DNA of 64,000 nt. Source: Catenulispora sp. MAP5-51 (GTDB lineage: Bacteria > Actinomycetota > Actinomycetes > Streptomycetales > Catenulisporaceae). Below, in pieces: positions 36,617-43,995 of this stretch (position 1 is the first letter of the stretch; each line of letters starts with the position of its first letter). The stretch covers positions 62,001-126,000 of the forward strand of contig NZ_JBGCCH010000029.1 in the NCBI RefSeq assembly GCF_041261205.1, given 5' to 3'. A model generated the notes under the pieces. That model worked only from the letters and a program-made list of their open reading frames with translations. It was not told where the DNA came from and did no database searches. Both the position numbers and the translations under genes were made by a program.

Positions 36617-36682
36617 TCTCTGTCTCCAATGCAGCAGCTCAGACCGTGTTCCACGGAATGAGTCAGTGGTGAGTCGGTTGTG

Positions 36683-36698
36683 AGTTAGTTGGCTAACT
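36683..36698. promoter_or_regulatory. TetR operator candidate 1
   Basis: AGTTAG-TTGG-CTAACT is a perfect inverted repeat in the gap between the NmrA-like gene and the TetR gene. Confidence 0.6.
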
Positions 36699-36738
36699 GA
36701 GTTGAACGCTAGCCGATCCCGGCGCGGATTGTCTATCC

Positions 36739-36754
36739 TCAGTTAGGTGACTGA
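36739..36754. promoter_or_regulatory. TetR operator candidate 2
   Basis: TCAGTTAGGTGACTGA carries the same AGTTAG half and overlaps the GTG start codon of the TetR gene, which fits autorepression. Confidence 0.5.
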
Positions 36755-37331
36755 CTCAGAGCCGCGGAAGACGGCCTCCCGGGGCGGCAAGCGCGAGCGG
36801 CTGGCGTCCGCGGCCGCCGAGGTGTTCCACCAGCAGGGCGTCGAGCGCACCACGCTCAACGACATCGCGCAGGCCGCCGACGTCCCGCTGGGGAACGTCT
36901 ACTACTACTTCAAGACCAAGGACCAGCTGATCGAGGCCGCGCTCGGCGCGCACCGCGGCCGGCTGGCCGACCTCACCGCGCAGCTCGACCAGCTGCCCGA
37001 CCCCGCCGCGCGGCTCAAGGCCCTGATCGCCGGGTGGGTGGAGCAGCGCGAGGTCGCGGCCCGCTACGGCTGCCCCTTCGGCACCCTGGCCGCCGAGCTC
37101 GACAAGCGCGAGGACGGCCTGGACCAGACCGCCGCCGGCGTGCTGCGCGCGCTGATCGACTGGGCCGAGGAGCAGTTCGTCCAGCTCGGCCGGGCCGACG
37201 CGCACGATCTGGCCGTCGAACTCGTCGCGGCCTATCAGGGCATGTCGATGCTGGCCAACGCGCTGCGCGACCCCGAGGTGATGGCGACGCAGGGCCGCCG
37301 TCTCGCAGGCTGGATCGACACGCTCGCCTGA
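36747..37331 (+). CDS. TetR-family regulator
   Basis: A 194-residue repressor: HTH at residues 17-60 (ASAAAEVFHQQGVERTTLND, DVPLGNVYYYFKTKDQLI) of the AcrR/YxaF group and a C-terminal TetR_C-like helical domain (RYGCPFGTLAAEL with a Cys that could sense electrophiles). The GTG start lies in the operator. Its target is most likely the divergent NmrA-like oxidoreductase. Confidence 0.9.
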   Translation: MTDSEPRKTASRGGKRERLASAAAEVFHQQGVERTTLNDIAQAADVPLGNVYYYFKTKDQLIEAALGAHRGRLADLTAQLDQLPDPAARLKALIAGWVEQREVAARYGCPFGTLAAELDKREDGLDQTAAGVLRALIDWAEEQFVQLGRADAHDLAVELVAAYQGMSMLANALRDPEVMATQGRRLAGWIDTLA

Positions 37332-37393
37332 TCGGGTCCCGGCGGGAGAAGATCGGATGTTCCATTCCCCTCGCGCACCGGAAGGCAAGACCT

Positions 37394-38017
37394 GTGTTCT
37401 TCAAGGACGGCCAGCACATCCTTCTCATCGGCGACAGCATCACCGACTGCGGGCGCCGCGAGGAGCACGCCCCCTACGGCGGCGGATATGTCAGCCTGCT
37501 GCGGGCGTTCACCACCGCCCGGCACCCGGACGCCCGCCTGACCTGGACCAACCGCGGCATCAGCGGGAACACCGTCCGCCACATGGCCGGCCGCTGGGAG
37601 GACGACGCGCTGGCGCCGCGTCCGGACTGGCTGTCGGTGATGATCGGGATCAACGACGTCTGGCGCGCCTTCGACGGCCACCCGGAGAACGCCGTCCCGC
37701 TGGACGAATACATCCAGACTCTGCGCACGCTGCTGCGCCAGGCGGTCGAGGAGACCGGCTGCCGCCTGATCCTGGCCGACCCCTACATCATCGAGCCCGA
37801 TCCCACCGAGCCGCAGCGGGCCGCCAGCGACACGTTCGTGACCGCCGTCGCGGGCCTGGCCGAGGAGTTCGACGCGGTGCACATCCCCACGCAGCGGGTC
37901 TTCGACGCGGCGCTGAAGACCACGGGGTCCAAGGACTGGGCGAACGACCGCATCCACCCGAACCTGGCCGGCCACGCGCTGATCGCCGACGCCTTCATGA
38001 AGGCGCTGGAGATCTGA
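37394..38017 (+). CDS. SGNH/GDSL hydrolase
   Basis: A 207-residue esterase-like protein without signal peptide. Block I GDSITD (Ser nucleophile), block II GISGNTV (Gly), block III GINDVW (Asn) and block V DRIHPN (Asp-His) are all present. It resembles carbohydrate esterases and rhamnogalacturonan acetylesterase-like enzymes; the natural ester is unknown. GTG at 37394 has GAAGG upstream; an open frame running upstream is the shadow of the TetR gene. Confidence 0.9.
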   Translation: MFFKDGQHILLIGDSITDCGRREEHAPYGGGYVSLLRAFTTARHPDARLTWTNRGISGNTVRHMAGRWEDDALAPRPDWLSVMIGINDVWRAFDGHPENAVPLDEYIQTLRTLLRQAVEETGCRLILADPYIIEPDPTEPQRAASDTFVTAVAGLAEEFDAVHIPTQRVFDAALKTTGSKDWANDRIHPNLAGHALIADAFMKALEI

Positions 38018-38086
38018 CAAACCGAGGACCCGGCGGCGCGGGGCCAAATAACCGCTCATCGGGAGCCATCGGGATGAAATGGTCCC

Positions 38087-39772
38087 ATGGCGAGTGCGAA
38101 CCTTGATGACCCCGGTGTGTCGCGGCGCCGACTGCTGACCTCTTTCGGCACCGCGACGCTGGTGAGCGCGGCAGGCGTCCGGCCGGCGAGCGCGGACTCG
38201 GTGCCCGGGCCCAGGCAGGCGCAGGATGTGCCGGTGCCGATCGCGACCGGACTGGACTACGCCTGGGCCCCGTATCCCTCCGTCGGCGCGATGATCGCCG
38301 CCGGCTATACGTTCGCGATCCGCTACCTGAGCTACAGCCCCGCGAAGAACCTCACCGCCGACGAGGCCCGGGCGCTCGCCACGGGGGGCATCGCCGTGGT
38401 CTGCAACTGGGAGGCGACGGCTGACGGTCCGCGCCAGGGCTTCGGGCAGGGGGCTGAGGACGCCGCCGAGGCACAGCGGCAGGCGGCGGCGTGCGGGATG
38501 CCGGAGGACCGGCCGATCTACTTCAGCGTGGACTGGGATGTGCAGGCCGGGGACATTGACGCGGTCACCGCGTACTTCGACGGCGTCGCCTCGGTCATCG
38601 GCCTGGCGCGTACCGGCGCCTACAGCAGCTACGACGCACTCGGCTGGCTGCTGGCCTCCGACCGGATCCGGTGGGCCTGGCAGTCGTGCTCGACCGCGTA
38701 CTCCGAGGGCCGCAACCGCCAGCCGTATCCCGGCATCCAGCTGTGGCAGAACCGGACGCCGTTCACCTTCGACGGCGCCGACGTGGACGGCGACCAGGCC
38801 CTGGCCCCGGACTTCGGCCAGTGGGGCGCCGGGGCGTTCGTCTACCAGGCCGGGAGCGGGGGCCGGATCGCCGGCGGCGTGCACAGCGACGGCCGGGTCG
38901 AGCTGTTCGCGGTGACGCCGGCCGGCGGGATCGCGAACCGGTGCGAGCCGGCTCCGAACGCCCCGTGGACCGGCTGGGGCGACTTCAGCCCGGCGAAGGG
39001 GTTCGGGTTCGCCGCGCTCACGAGCTCGGTGGCGACCGGTCGGCACGCCGACGGCCGGCTGGAGGTCTTCGCCGTGATGAGCGACGGCTCGGTGCAGAAC
39101 CGCTTCGAGATCACGGCGAACGGCGCGTGGTCGGGCTGGAACCTGTTCGCGCCGTCCCAGACCGCCAGGGCACTGACCGTCGGGGTGCACGCCGACGGGC
39201 GTTTGGAGCTGTTCGCGGTGACCCCGGCCGGAGCCGTGTCGAGCAGGCGCGAGACGGCGCTGAACGGTCCGTGGTCGGGCTGGAACGAGTTCGGGACGCA
39301 GGGCGTCACGGACACCTTGAGCACCGCCGGGCACGCCGACGGCCGCATGGCGGTGTTCGCGGTGATGAGCGACGGCTCGATGCGGAGCCGGTCCGAGACG
39401 GTGCCGAACGGCCCGTGGTCCGAGTGGGACGTCTACGGCCCGACCGGTGGTGCGAACGGGTACGGGATCCCGGGCACCGTCACGGCTGCCGCGCACCAGG
39501 ACGGCCGGGTGGAGGTCTTCGCAGTCACGCCGGCCGGCGCGATCCGGAACCGGTTCGAGACCGCGCCCGGCGCCGCGTGGTCGGGGTGGGGCGAGGGGTT
39601 CGGCCCGGCCGGGCCGGTCACCGCTGCCTGCGCGACGCGGCATGCCGACGGCCGTATGGAGGTCTTCGCGGTGCTGGCCGACGGGTCGGTGCGGAACCGG
39701 TCCGAGGCCGCGGCGAACGGGCCCTGGTCCGAGTGGGGCGGGTTCGCCCGGGCGGGGACGGTGAAGCCGTGA
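38087..39772 (+). CDS. Tat-exported DUF1906 (Rv2525c-like) protein with six lectin-like repeats
   Basis: A 561-residue secreted protein. A twin-arginine signal (SRRRLLTSFGTATLVSAAGV) leads to residues about 50-255, a DUF1906 glycoside-hydrolase-like barrel (GLDYAWAPYPSVGAMIAAGY, IYFSVDWDVQAGDID, GAYSSYDALGWL), the domain of M. tuberculosis Rv2525c thought to act on the cell wall. Then follow six repeats of about 48 residues with the pattern H-x-DGR-x-EVFAV ... NGPWSGW, a PLL/tectonin-like beta-propeller that would bind glycans. Odd-numbered repeats read TPAG and even ones MSDGS/LADGS, so the unit was duplicated in pairs. It probably attaches to or cuts envelope polysaccharide. Confidence 0.85.
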   Translation: MASANLDDPGVSRRRLLTSFGTATLVSAAGVRPASADSVPGPRQAQDVPVPIATGLDYAWAPYPSVGAMIAAGYTFAIRYLSYSPAKNLTADEARALATGGIAVVCNWEATADGPRQGFGQGAEDAAEAQRQAAACGMPEDRPIYFSVDWDVQAGDIDAVTAYFDGVASVIGLARTGAYSSYDALGWLLASDRIRWAWQSCSTAYSEGRNRQPYPGIQLWQNRTPFTFDGADVDGDQALAPDFGQWGAGAFVYQAGSGGRIAGGVHSDGRVELFAVTPAGGIANRCEPAPNAPWTGWGDFSPAKGFGFAALTSSVATGRHADGRLEVFAVMSDGSVQNRFEITANGAWSGWNLFAPSQTARALTVGVHADGRLELFAVTPAGAVSSRRETALNGPWSGWNEFGTQGVTDTLSTAGHADGRMAVFAVMSDGSMRSRSETVPNGPWSEWDVYGPTGGANGYGIPGTVTAAAHQDGRVEVFAVTPAGAIRNRFETAPGAAWSGWGEGFGPAGPVTAACATRHADGRMEVFAVLADGSVRNRSEAAANGPWSEWGGFARAGTVKP

Positions 39773-39830
39773 GCCACGGTGTGAAGCCCTGAGCTACGGT
39801 GTGAAGCCCTGAGTCAGGGTGTGAAGCCCC
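39771..39830. repeat. 20-nt tandem repeat, three copies
   Basis: Units of GAGCTACGGTGTGAAGCCCT begin at 39771, 39791 and 39811, directly after (and including) the stop of the lectin gene. They derive from the last codons of that gene (ACGGTGAAGCCG). Confidence 0.85.
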
Positions 39831-39833
39831 GAG

Positions 39834-40649
39834 TCACATCGTCGCCAGGTCGAAGACCAGCGCCGCGGCGATGGCGAGTCCGTAGGCGGACGCTGCCAGC
39901 TTGACCGTCCGCGTGCGCTTCGCCTCCGGCCAGCTCGTCAGGGTCAGCGCCCAGGCCAGCGTGGGGAGGACCAGGACGCCGTGCAGGCTGATGCCGTGCA
40001 CCAGCTTGAGGAAGCCGAGGTCGTGGTAGGCCTGCTGCTGGTGCCCGGTCTTGGCCTCGGAGGTGCCGCGGGCGATCATGGCCGCGCCGGAGAGCAGCCC
40101 GATCATCAGCGTCGCGAACCCGGCGCGCAGCGCCAGGCGCATGGACGGCGCCTGGTCCGGGTCGCCGCGGAAGGCCGCGAACGCCAGCCGGCCCAGCACG
40201 ACGACCAGGATCCCGCCGCCGACGGCCAGGGTCATCGACACCCCGGTGTTGAAGGAGCCTTGCATGTCGATGTGCGACGGGACGTGGCGCCAGGCCTGGA
40301 GGGTGATGCCGCCGACCTCGACGAAGCAGTCGGCGGCGAAGACGCCCAGGGCCAGGGTGCGGGTGCGCTCGGAGAGCTTGAGGGAGGAGGCGACCCAGGC
40401 GACGGCGATGAGCGTGAGGCCGAAGGACAGGCCGAAGGTGGTCGGCTTGCGCCAGGAGACCGGTCCCTCCCACGGTCCGCCGCGGACGAAGAACACGGCG
40501 AAGTGGAACGCGCCGGAGGCGATGAGGACCAGGCCGAGGACGTAGCAGACCTGCTCGACGCGTCGGCCGCGCGTCCAGATCTCGCGCACCGCCACCGACC
40601 ACGATGGCGGCACAGGACGCAGTGGGGCGGCGGATGTCGCGGCGGTCAC
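39834..40649 (-). CDS. Membrane protein of unknown function
   Basis: A 271-residue protein with seven to eight hydrophobic segments. It has conserved-looking polar motifs in the membrane region (GAFHFAVFFVRGGPWEGPVSWRKPTTFGLSFG; HGISLHGVLVLP) with several His residues that may bind metal or haem. No transporter family was recognised. The N-terminal 30 residues are cytoplasmic. Divergent from the secreted protein at 40951. Confidence 0.7.
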   Translation of the reverse strand: MTAATSAAPLRPVPPSWSVAVREIWTRGRRVEQVCYVLGLVLIASGAFHFAVFFVRGGPWEGPVSWRKPTTFGLSFGLTLIAVAWVASSLKLSERTRTLALGVFAADCFVEVGGITLQAWRHVPSHIDMQGSFNTGVSMTLAVGGGILVVVLGRLAFAAFRGDPDQAPSMRLALRAGFATLMIGLLSGAAMIARGTSEAKTGHQQQAYHDLGFLKLVHGISLHGVLVLPTLAWALTLTSWPEAKRTRTVKLAASAYGLAIAAALVFDLATM

Positions 40650-40950
40650 GGTGGCTCCTGGAGGGACGGCGGCTGGGGCACCTTCATCCTCGGCACCGGC
40701 GGCAGCGCTGCCATCCGACGGGGAGCGACACCGTGACTACGCCGGCGGGAGTACGGCGGAGCCGGTGTCGCGGTCGCGGCGGCGAATGCGCGGGCGAACA
40801 AGGTCGCGGTAGCCGATGCGTGGCCGCGCCTGTTGCGCCAAGGGGGCTGATGTTCGTGCGTCGCCCGCGTGGCGCATTGCTCGAATACGACGTGGCTTTG
40901 CGATGATTTCCACGAATGGTCCAATTATTCGTGAAAGGCGTGAAATCACC
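40650..40950. other. Divergent intergenic region
   Basis: This 301-base gap holds the promoters of the membrane protein (left) and the secreted protein (right). The only clear element is an inverted repeat CACGAAT-N9-ATTCGTG at 40911-40933, just ahead of the right-hand start. The rest is GC-rich with no conserved frame. Confidence 0.6.
40911..40933. promoter_or_regulatory. Inverted repeat CACGAAT-N9-ATTCGTG
   Basis: Perfect 7-base arms 18 bases upstream of the ATG at 40951; possible operator or leader hairpin in an AT-richer stretch. Confidence 0.45.
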
Positions 40951-41637
40951 ATGCATCTCCGAATCGGGCTGCGCGCCCTCGGTATGACCGCCGCGCTCCT
41001 GGGCACCGCGCTGGGCGTCGTCGCGCCTTCGCAGGCCGCCAACGCGTCCCCTCAGGCGGAGGCGTATGTCGTCTCCGCCGATGCCCTCGCCGGGCTGGTC
41101 AAGGTGGACCCGACGCCGGACTCGAAGTTCCCGCCCGGCGGCACCCAGACCGTGGTGGGGCTGAACGTCGGTTCCATCGCCACCGACGCCGCGCTCACCG
41201 CCACCACCGGCGGCGACGCCAAGGCCGGCACCGCCTCCGCGTCGGCGACCGGGGATCGCCTGACGCTGAACGTGCCGCTGGTCGGCACGCTGGTCGTCAC
41301 CGGGGTCAAGGCGACCTGCGACGCCCCGGCCGCGCCGGGCGCCGCCACCGGCGACGGGATCATCGCCACCGCGGTGTTCACCCCGGTGGCGCCGGCACCG
41401 CCGCTGCCGCCGCTGCCCCCGGTGACGATCACCATCACGCCCGGGAAGAACCAGGCGGTGACCGTGCAGGGGCTGGGCGCGATCGTGTTCAACAAGCAGA
41501 GCACGGACAAGGACGGCAACCTGACCGTCGAGGCGGCGGACGTCACGCTGGCCGGCGGGCAGGAGGTCGTGCTCGGGTACGCGATGTGCGGCGGCGCGGC
41601 GCCGAGCTCGAACGCGCCGATGCGGCACACGCGCTGA
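40951..41637 (+). CDS. Secreted choice-of-anchor-P-like protein
   Basis: A 228-residue exported protein. The signal peptide MHLRIGLRALGMTAALLGTA is followed by a cut near ANASPQA. The mature protein is Thr/Ala/Gly-rich beta structure with two Cys (TCDAPAA and YAMCGG) and a Pro spacer (PAPPLPPLPPV). The pattern AEAYVVSADALAGLVKVDPTP and VQGLGAIVFNKQSTD resembles the choice-of-anchor P proteins of actinomycetes, whose role is unknown but which are often spore- or surface-associated. No LPXTG or membrane anchor is seen. Confidence 0.72.
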   Translation: MHLRIGLRALGMTAALLGTALGVVAPSQAANASPQAEAYVVSADALAGLVKVDPTPDSKFPPGGTQTVVGLNVGSIATDAALTATTGGDAKAGTASASATGDRLTLNVPLVGTLVVTGVKATCDAPAAPGAATGDGIIATAVFTPVAPAPPLPPLPPVTITITPGKNQAVTVQGLGAIVFNKQSTDKDGNLTVEAADVTLAGGQEVVLGYAMCGGAAPSSNAPMRHTR

Positions 41638-41692
41638 GATGCGCTGAGGTGCATTGAGGTGTGCTGAGGTGCGCTGACGTGTTGTGAGGGTC
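41633..41692. repeat. 10-nt degenerate tandem repeat GCTGAGGTGC
   Basis: Six copies with some changes begin within the last codon and stop of the secreted protein gene and run into the intergenic region. Confidence 0.75.
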
Positions 41693-41707
41693 GCTGGGGA
41701 GCGCTGC

Positions 41708-41742
41708 GGGTCCCGGTTCAGGTCACTGGGCCGGGACCCTTT
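41708..41742 (+). terminator. Rho-independent-type terminator
   Basis: GGGTCCCGG and CCGGGACCC pair perfectly over a 14-base loop and are followed by TTT, about 70 bases after the secreted protein gene. Confidence 0.65.
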
Positions 41743-41753
41743 GCTGTCTGCTC

Positions 41754-41798
41754 AAGCTCATTGGTCCAGCTCATTGGCCCAGCTCATTGGTCCAGCGG
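41754..41798. repeat. 13-nt tandem repeat at the 3' end of the HTH-membrane gene
   Basis: CTGGACCAATGAG (minus strand) occurs three times with one change; the first copy contains the last codons and stop of the gene. The unit is not a multiple of three, so gain or loss would change what lies behind the stop codon. Confidence 0.75.
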
Positions 41799-43019
41799 GG
41801 TGGGGCTCCACTTCGAGCCGTCGTAGAAGTAGGCCGGCTTCCCCTCCAGCCCGATGGTGCGGAACGGCTTGCCGTGGTCGTCGACGGTCAGCGTGCCCTG
41901 CTCGTCGCCGCAGCTCCAGACCAGCACCAGGTCCCAGTCGATCTCCTGGTTCGCGGAGTGGGCGTCGACGTCGAGCACCTGCGAGTCGCTGCCGGAGACC
42001 TGGAACGGGAAGTCGGCCAGCCCCACGTTGTCCCCCGAGGTCTGCCCGGCGACCGCCTTGATCTTCGGCGCGGCGGCGTCCAGATCGATGGCGAACGACG
42101 CCGGATCCAACCCGCCCCCGCAGCCCGAGCCCATGGTGTAGCCGTAGCCGCCCTTCGGAGCCGGCTTCGCGCCGACGATGTGGACGTACAGCGTGTGCAG
42201 CACCACCGGAGGACGCCCCGGCGTGCCCTGCGCGGTGAGCTGAAGCCGCAGGCGGGCGCCGGGCACCGCGCCGAGGGGCTGTGCCCAGAGGCCGACGTCC
42301 GGCAGGCCCGGCGGCGGCGGGACCCTGGACGGCGGCTGGGAAGCGTAGAACCACTGGCCGCACTCGGTGTCCCAGTTGTCGGCGAGGACGTTGACGGTGA
42401 CCGGGGGCGGGGTCGGCGCCGCGGCGGAGGATGTGGCGGAAGCGGCGGAGCCGGGGGAGTCGGGAGAGTTGGGGGAGGCGCCTGCCGGGGCGCTGCCTGC
42501 GGAGCGGGTCGGGGTGCCGGAGTCGCGGGTCGCGTAGATGGCGAGCGGGACCAGGACGGCGGCCGCGGCGAGTCCGGCGAGAGTGGGCTTCAGCCAGCGG
42601 GAGGTGCGACGGGCGGGGGCGTCGCTGGGACGCGGGCTGATGATGACGGGCTTCTCGGGATCGGCGGCGAGATCTTCTCCGGAGCTGCTGGACGCGCTCG
42701 GAACCGATTCACTTAGAGCCGGTTCGCTAAGAGTTGAATCCGCCTCCCCCGCCCGCCCCGCCGCGGTCTCGGCGCGCCGCTCGGCGTCGGCGAGCAGCCA
42801 CAGCCGGTGCAGGGCCAGTACCTCCTCGGGCGTGGCTCCGCAGGCGCGGGCGAAGCGTTCGGCGGGGGCGAATTCGGCGGGGACCGTTGTGCCGTTGCAG
42901 TAGCGGTGCAGGGTGGAGGTGCTCGTGTGGAGGCGTTGGGCCAGGGCTCCGTAGCTGCGGCCCGAGCGGTCCTTCAGGTCGCGCAGGCGTGCCGCGAACG
43001 CGTCCGTGTGCCTGGCCAC
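41784..43019 (-). CDS. Membrane-anchored HTH protein with extracytoplasmic domain
   Basis: A 411-residue protein in three parts: an N-terminal XRE-like HTH (residues 8-60; LKDRSGRSYGALAQRLHTSTSTLHRYCNG) of the kind seen in actinobacterial regulators, a Ser/Glu-rich linker, one transmembrane segment near residue 150 (WLKPTLAGLAAAAVLVPLAIYA), then a Ser/Pro linker and a 230-residue outside domain with Cys pairs (DTECGQWFY, GSGCGGG, WSCGDEQG). The last part resembles beta-rich domains of unknown role. GTG at 43019 has GGGAGGACC upstream. It could act as a one-component sensor linking outside signals to DNA. Confidence 0.78.
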   Translation of the reverse strand: MARHTDAFAARLRDLKDRSGRSYGALAQRLHTSTSTLHRYCNGTTVPAEFAPAERFARACGATPEEVLALHRLWLLADAERRAETAAGRAGEADSTLSEPALSESVPSASSSSGEDLAADPEKPVIISPRPSDAPARRTSRWLKPTLAGLAAAAVLVPLAIYATRDSGTPTRSAGSAPAGASPNSPDSPGSAASATSSAAAPTPPPVTVNVLADNWDTECGQWFYASQPPSRVPPPPGLPDVGLWAQPLGAVPGARLRLQLTAQGTPGRPPVVLHTLYVHIVGAKPAPKGGYGYTMGSGCGGGLDPASFAIDLDAAAPKIKAVAGQTSGDNVGLADFPFQVSGSDSQVLDVDAHSANQEIDWDLVLVWSCGDEQGTLTVDDHGKPFRTIGLEGKPAYFYDGSKWSPTPLDQ

Positions 43020-43154
43020 GCTGGTCCTCCCCGTTCCGTGCCGCCGTTCCAGGAACGGGTGATGTCGCAGCTCAGGGTACCTGGAATCGTTCCAGCGTCC
43101 CGCATCGGCGTTGAGGGGTGGTGCGTGGGACGGGGTGCCCGGCACGGTGGCGTC

Positions 43155-43883
43155 ATGTCCAAGAACAAGATCACGCTCTCGTCCGCCGCCGTCGCGCTGT
43201 GTGTGCTTTCGCTGAGTGCGTGCCAGTCGTCGAAGCCTGCCGCGTCGGGGGCCGGTCCGGACGCCGGGAGTGCGACCTCCGCGACCTCCGCGGCTGCCAC
43301 CAGTACCACCGCCTCGGCCACGACCGGCGCGAAGTCCCCGAGCACCGCCAAGAGCGCCACCAGCGCCACCAGCGCCAGCAGCACTACCAGCGCCCCGGCC
43401 GCCGCGCACGACGACGACAGCTACGCCTTCGCCCACCGCTGCGACAGCTCCCAGGTGACGCTCCAGGTCACCCGCATGAGCGACGTCCCGACCCGCCGCC
43501 TCATCACGGTCCGCAATACCGGCGCCACCTCCTGCGGCTTGAGCTACTTCCCGCTGGTCGACCTCGGCGACTCCAAGTCCGCCGACCGCAGCGCCGACCT
43601 CAAGCCGCTGATCCCCGGCGGCCTCGGCGGTCCGCCGGCCTATGTGCTCCACGCGGGCAAGACCGCCTACGCCGTCCTGGACCTCAACCCCGGCGGCTCC
43701 GGGTCCGGCCCGGCCACCACGCTGGACGAGATCAACGTCCTGGCCTCGGACTCCCTGCCGAACGCGGCCACCAAGAACTTCCCGCTCGGCGGCGGCTCGG
43801 TCGGCAAGCCGAAGCTGGGGCTCTACGAGGCCGCCGTCGCCGACGCGGTCGCCTCGATGCAGGGCGCCAACACGCCGCAGTAG
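43155..43883 (+). CDS. Lipoprotein with DUF4232-like domain
   Basis: A 242-residue lipoprotein: signal and lipobox LSLSAC at 16-21, a long Ser/Thr/Ala linker, then a DUF4232-type domain (HRCDSSQVTLQVTRM, RLITVRNTGATSCGLSYFPLVDLGD) with a likely disulfide. Such proteins are common on the surface of Streptomyces; no role is known. ATG at 43155 was chosen because it begins the signal peptide. It is divergent from the HTH-membrane gene and ends at a strong bidirectional hairpin. Confidence 0.8.
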   Translation: MSKNKITLSSAAVALCVLSLSACQSSKPAASGAGPDAGSATSATSAAATSTTASATTGAKSPSTAKSATSATSASSTTSAPAAAHDDDSYAFAHRCDSSQVTLQVTRMSDVPTRRLITVRNTGATSCGLSYFPLVDLGDSKSADRSADLKPLIPGGLGGPPAYVLHAGKTAYAVLDLNPGGSGSGPATTLDEINVLASDSLPNAATKNFPLGGGSVGKPKLGLYEAAVADAVASMQGANTPQ

Positions 43884-43910
43884 GCGGGGAGGCGGGGGAG
43901 CGGGGGGACG

Positions 43911-43953
43911 AGCGCGGGGCCCGGCTCTGCAGGGGTGAGCCGGGCCCCGCGCT
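43911..43953. terminator. Bidirectional 17-bp terminator hairpin
   Basis: AGCGCGGGGCCCGGCTC and its exact complement flank a 9-base loop between two convergent genes. No mismatches. Confidence 0.8.
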
Positions 43954-43995
43954 CAGCAGGCTCAGCCAACTTGGGGGTGGATGAATGCGACCGGC

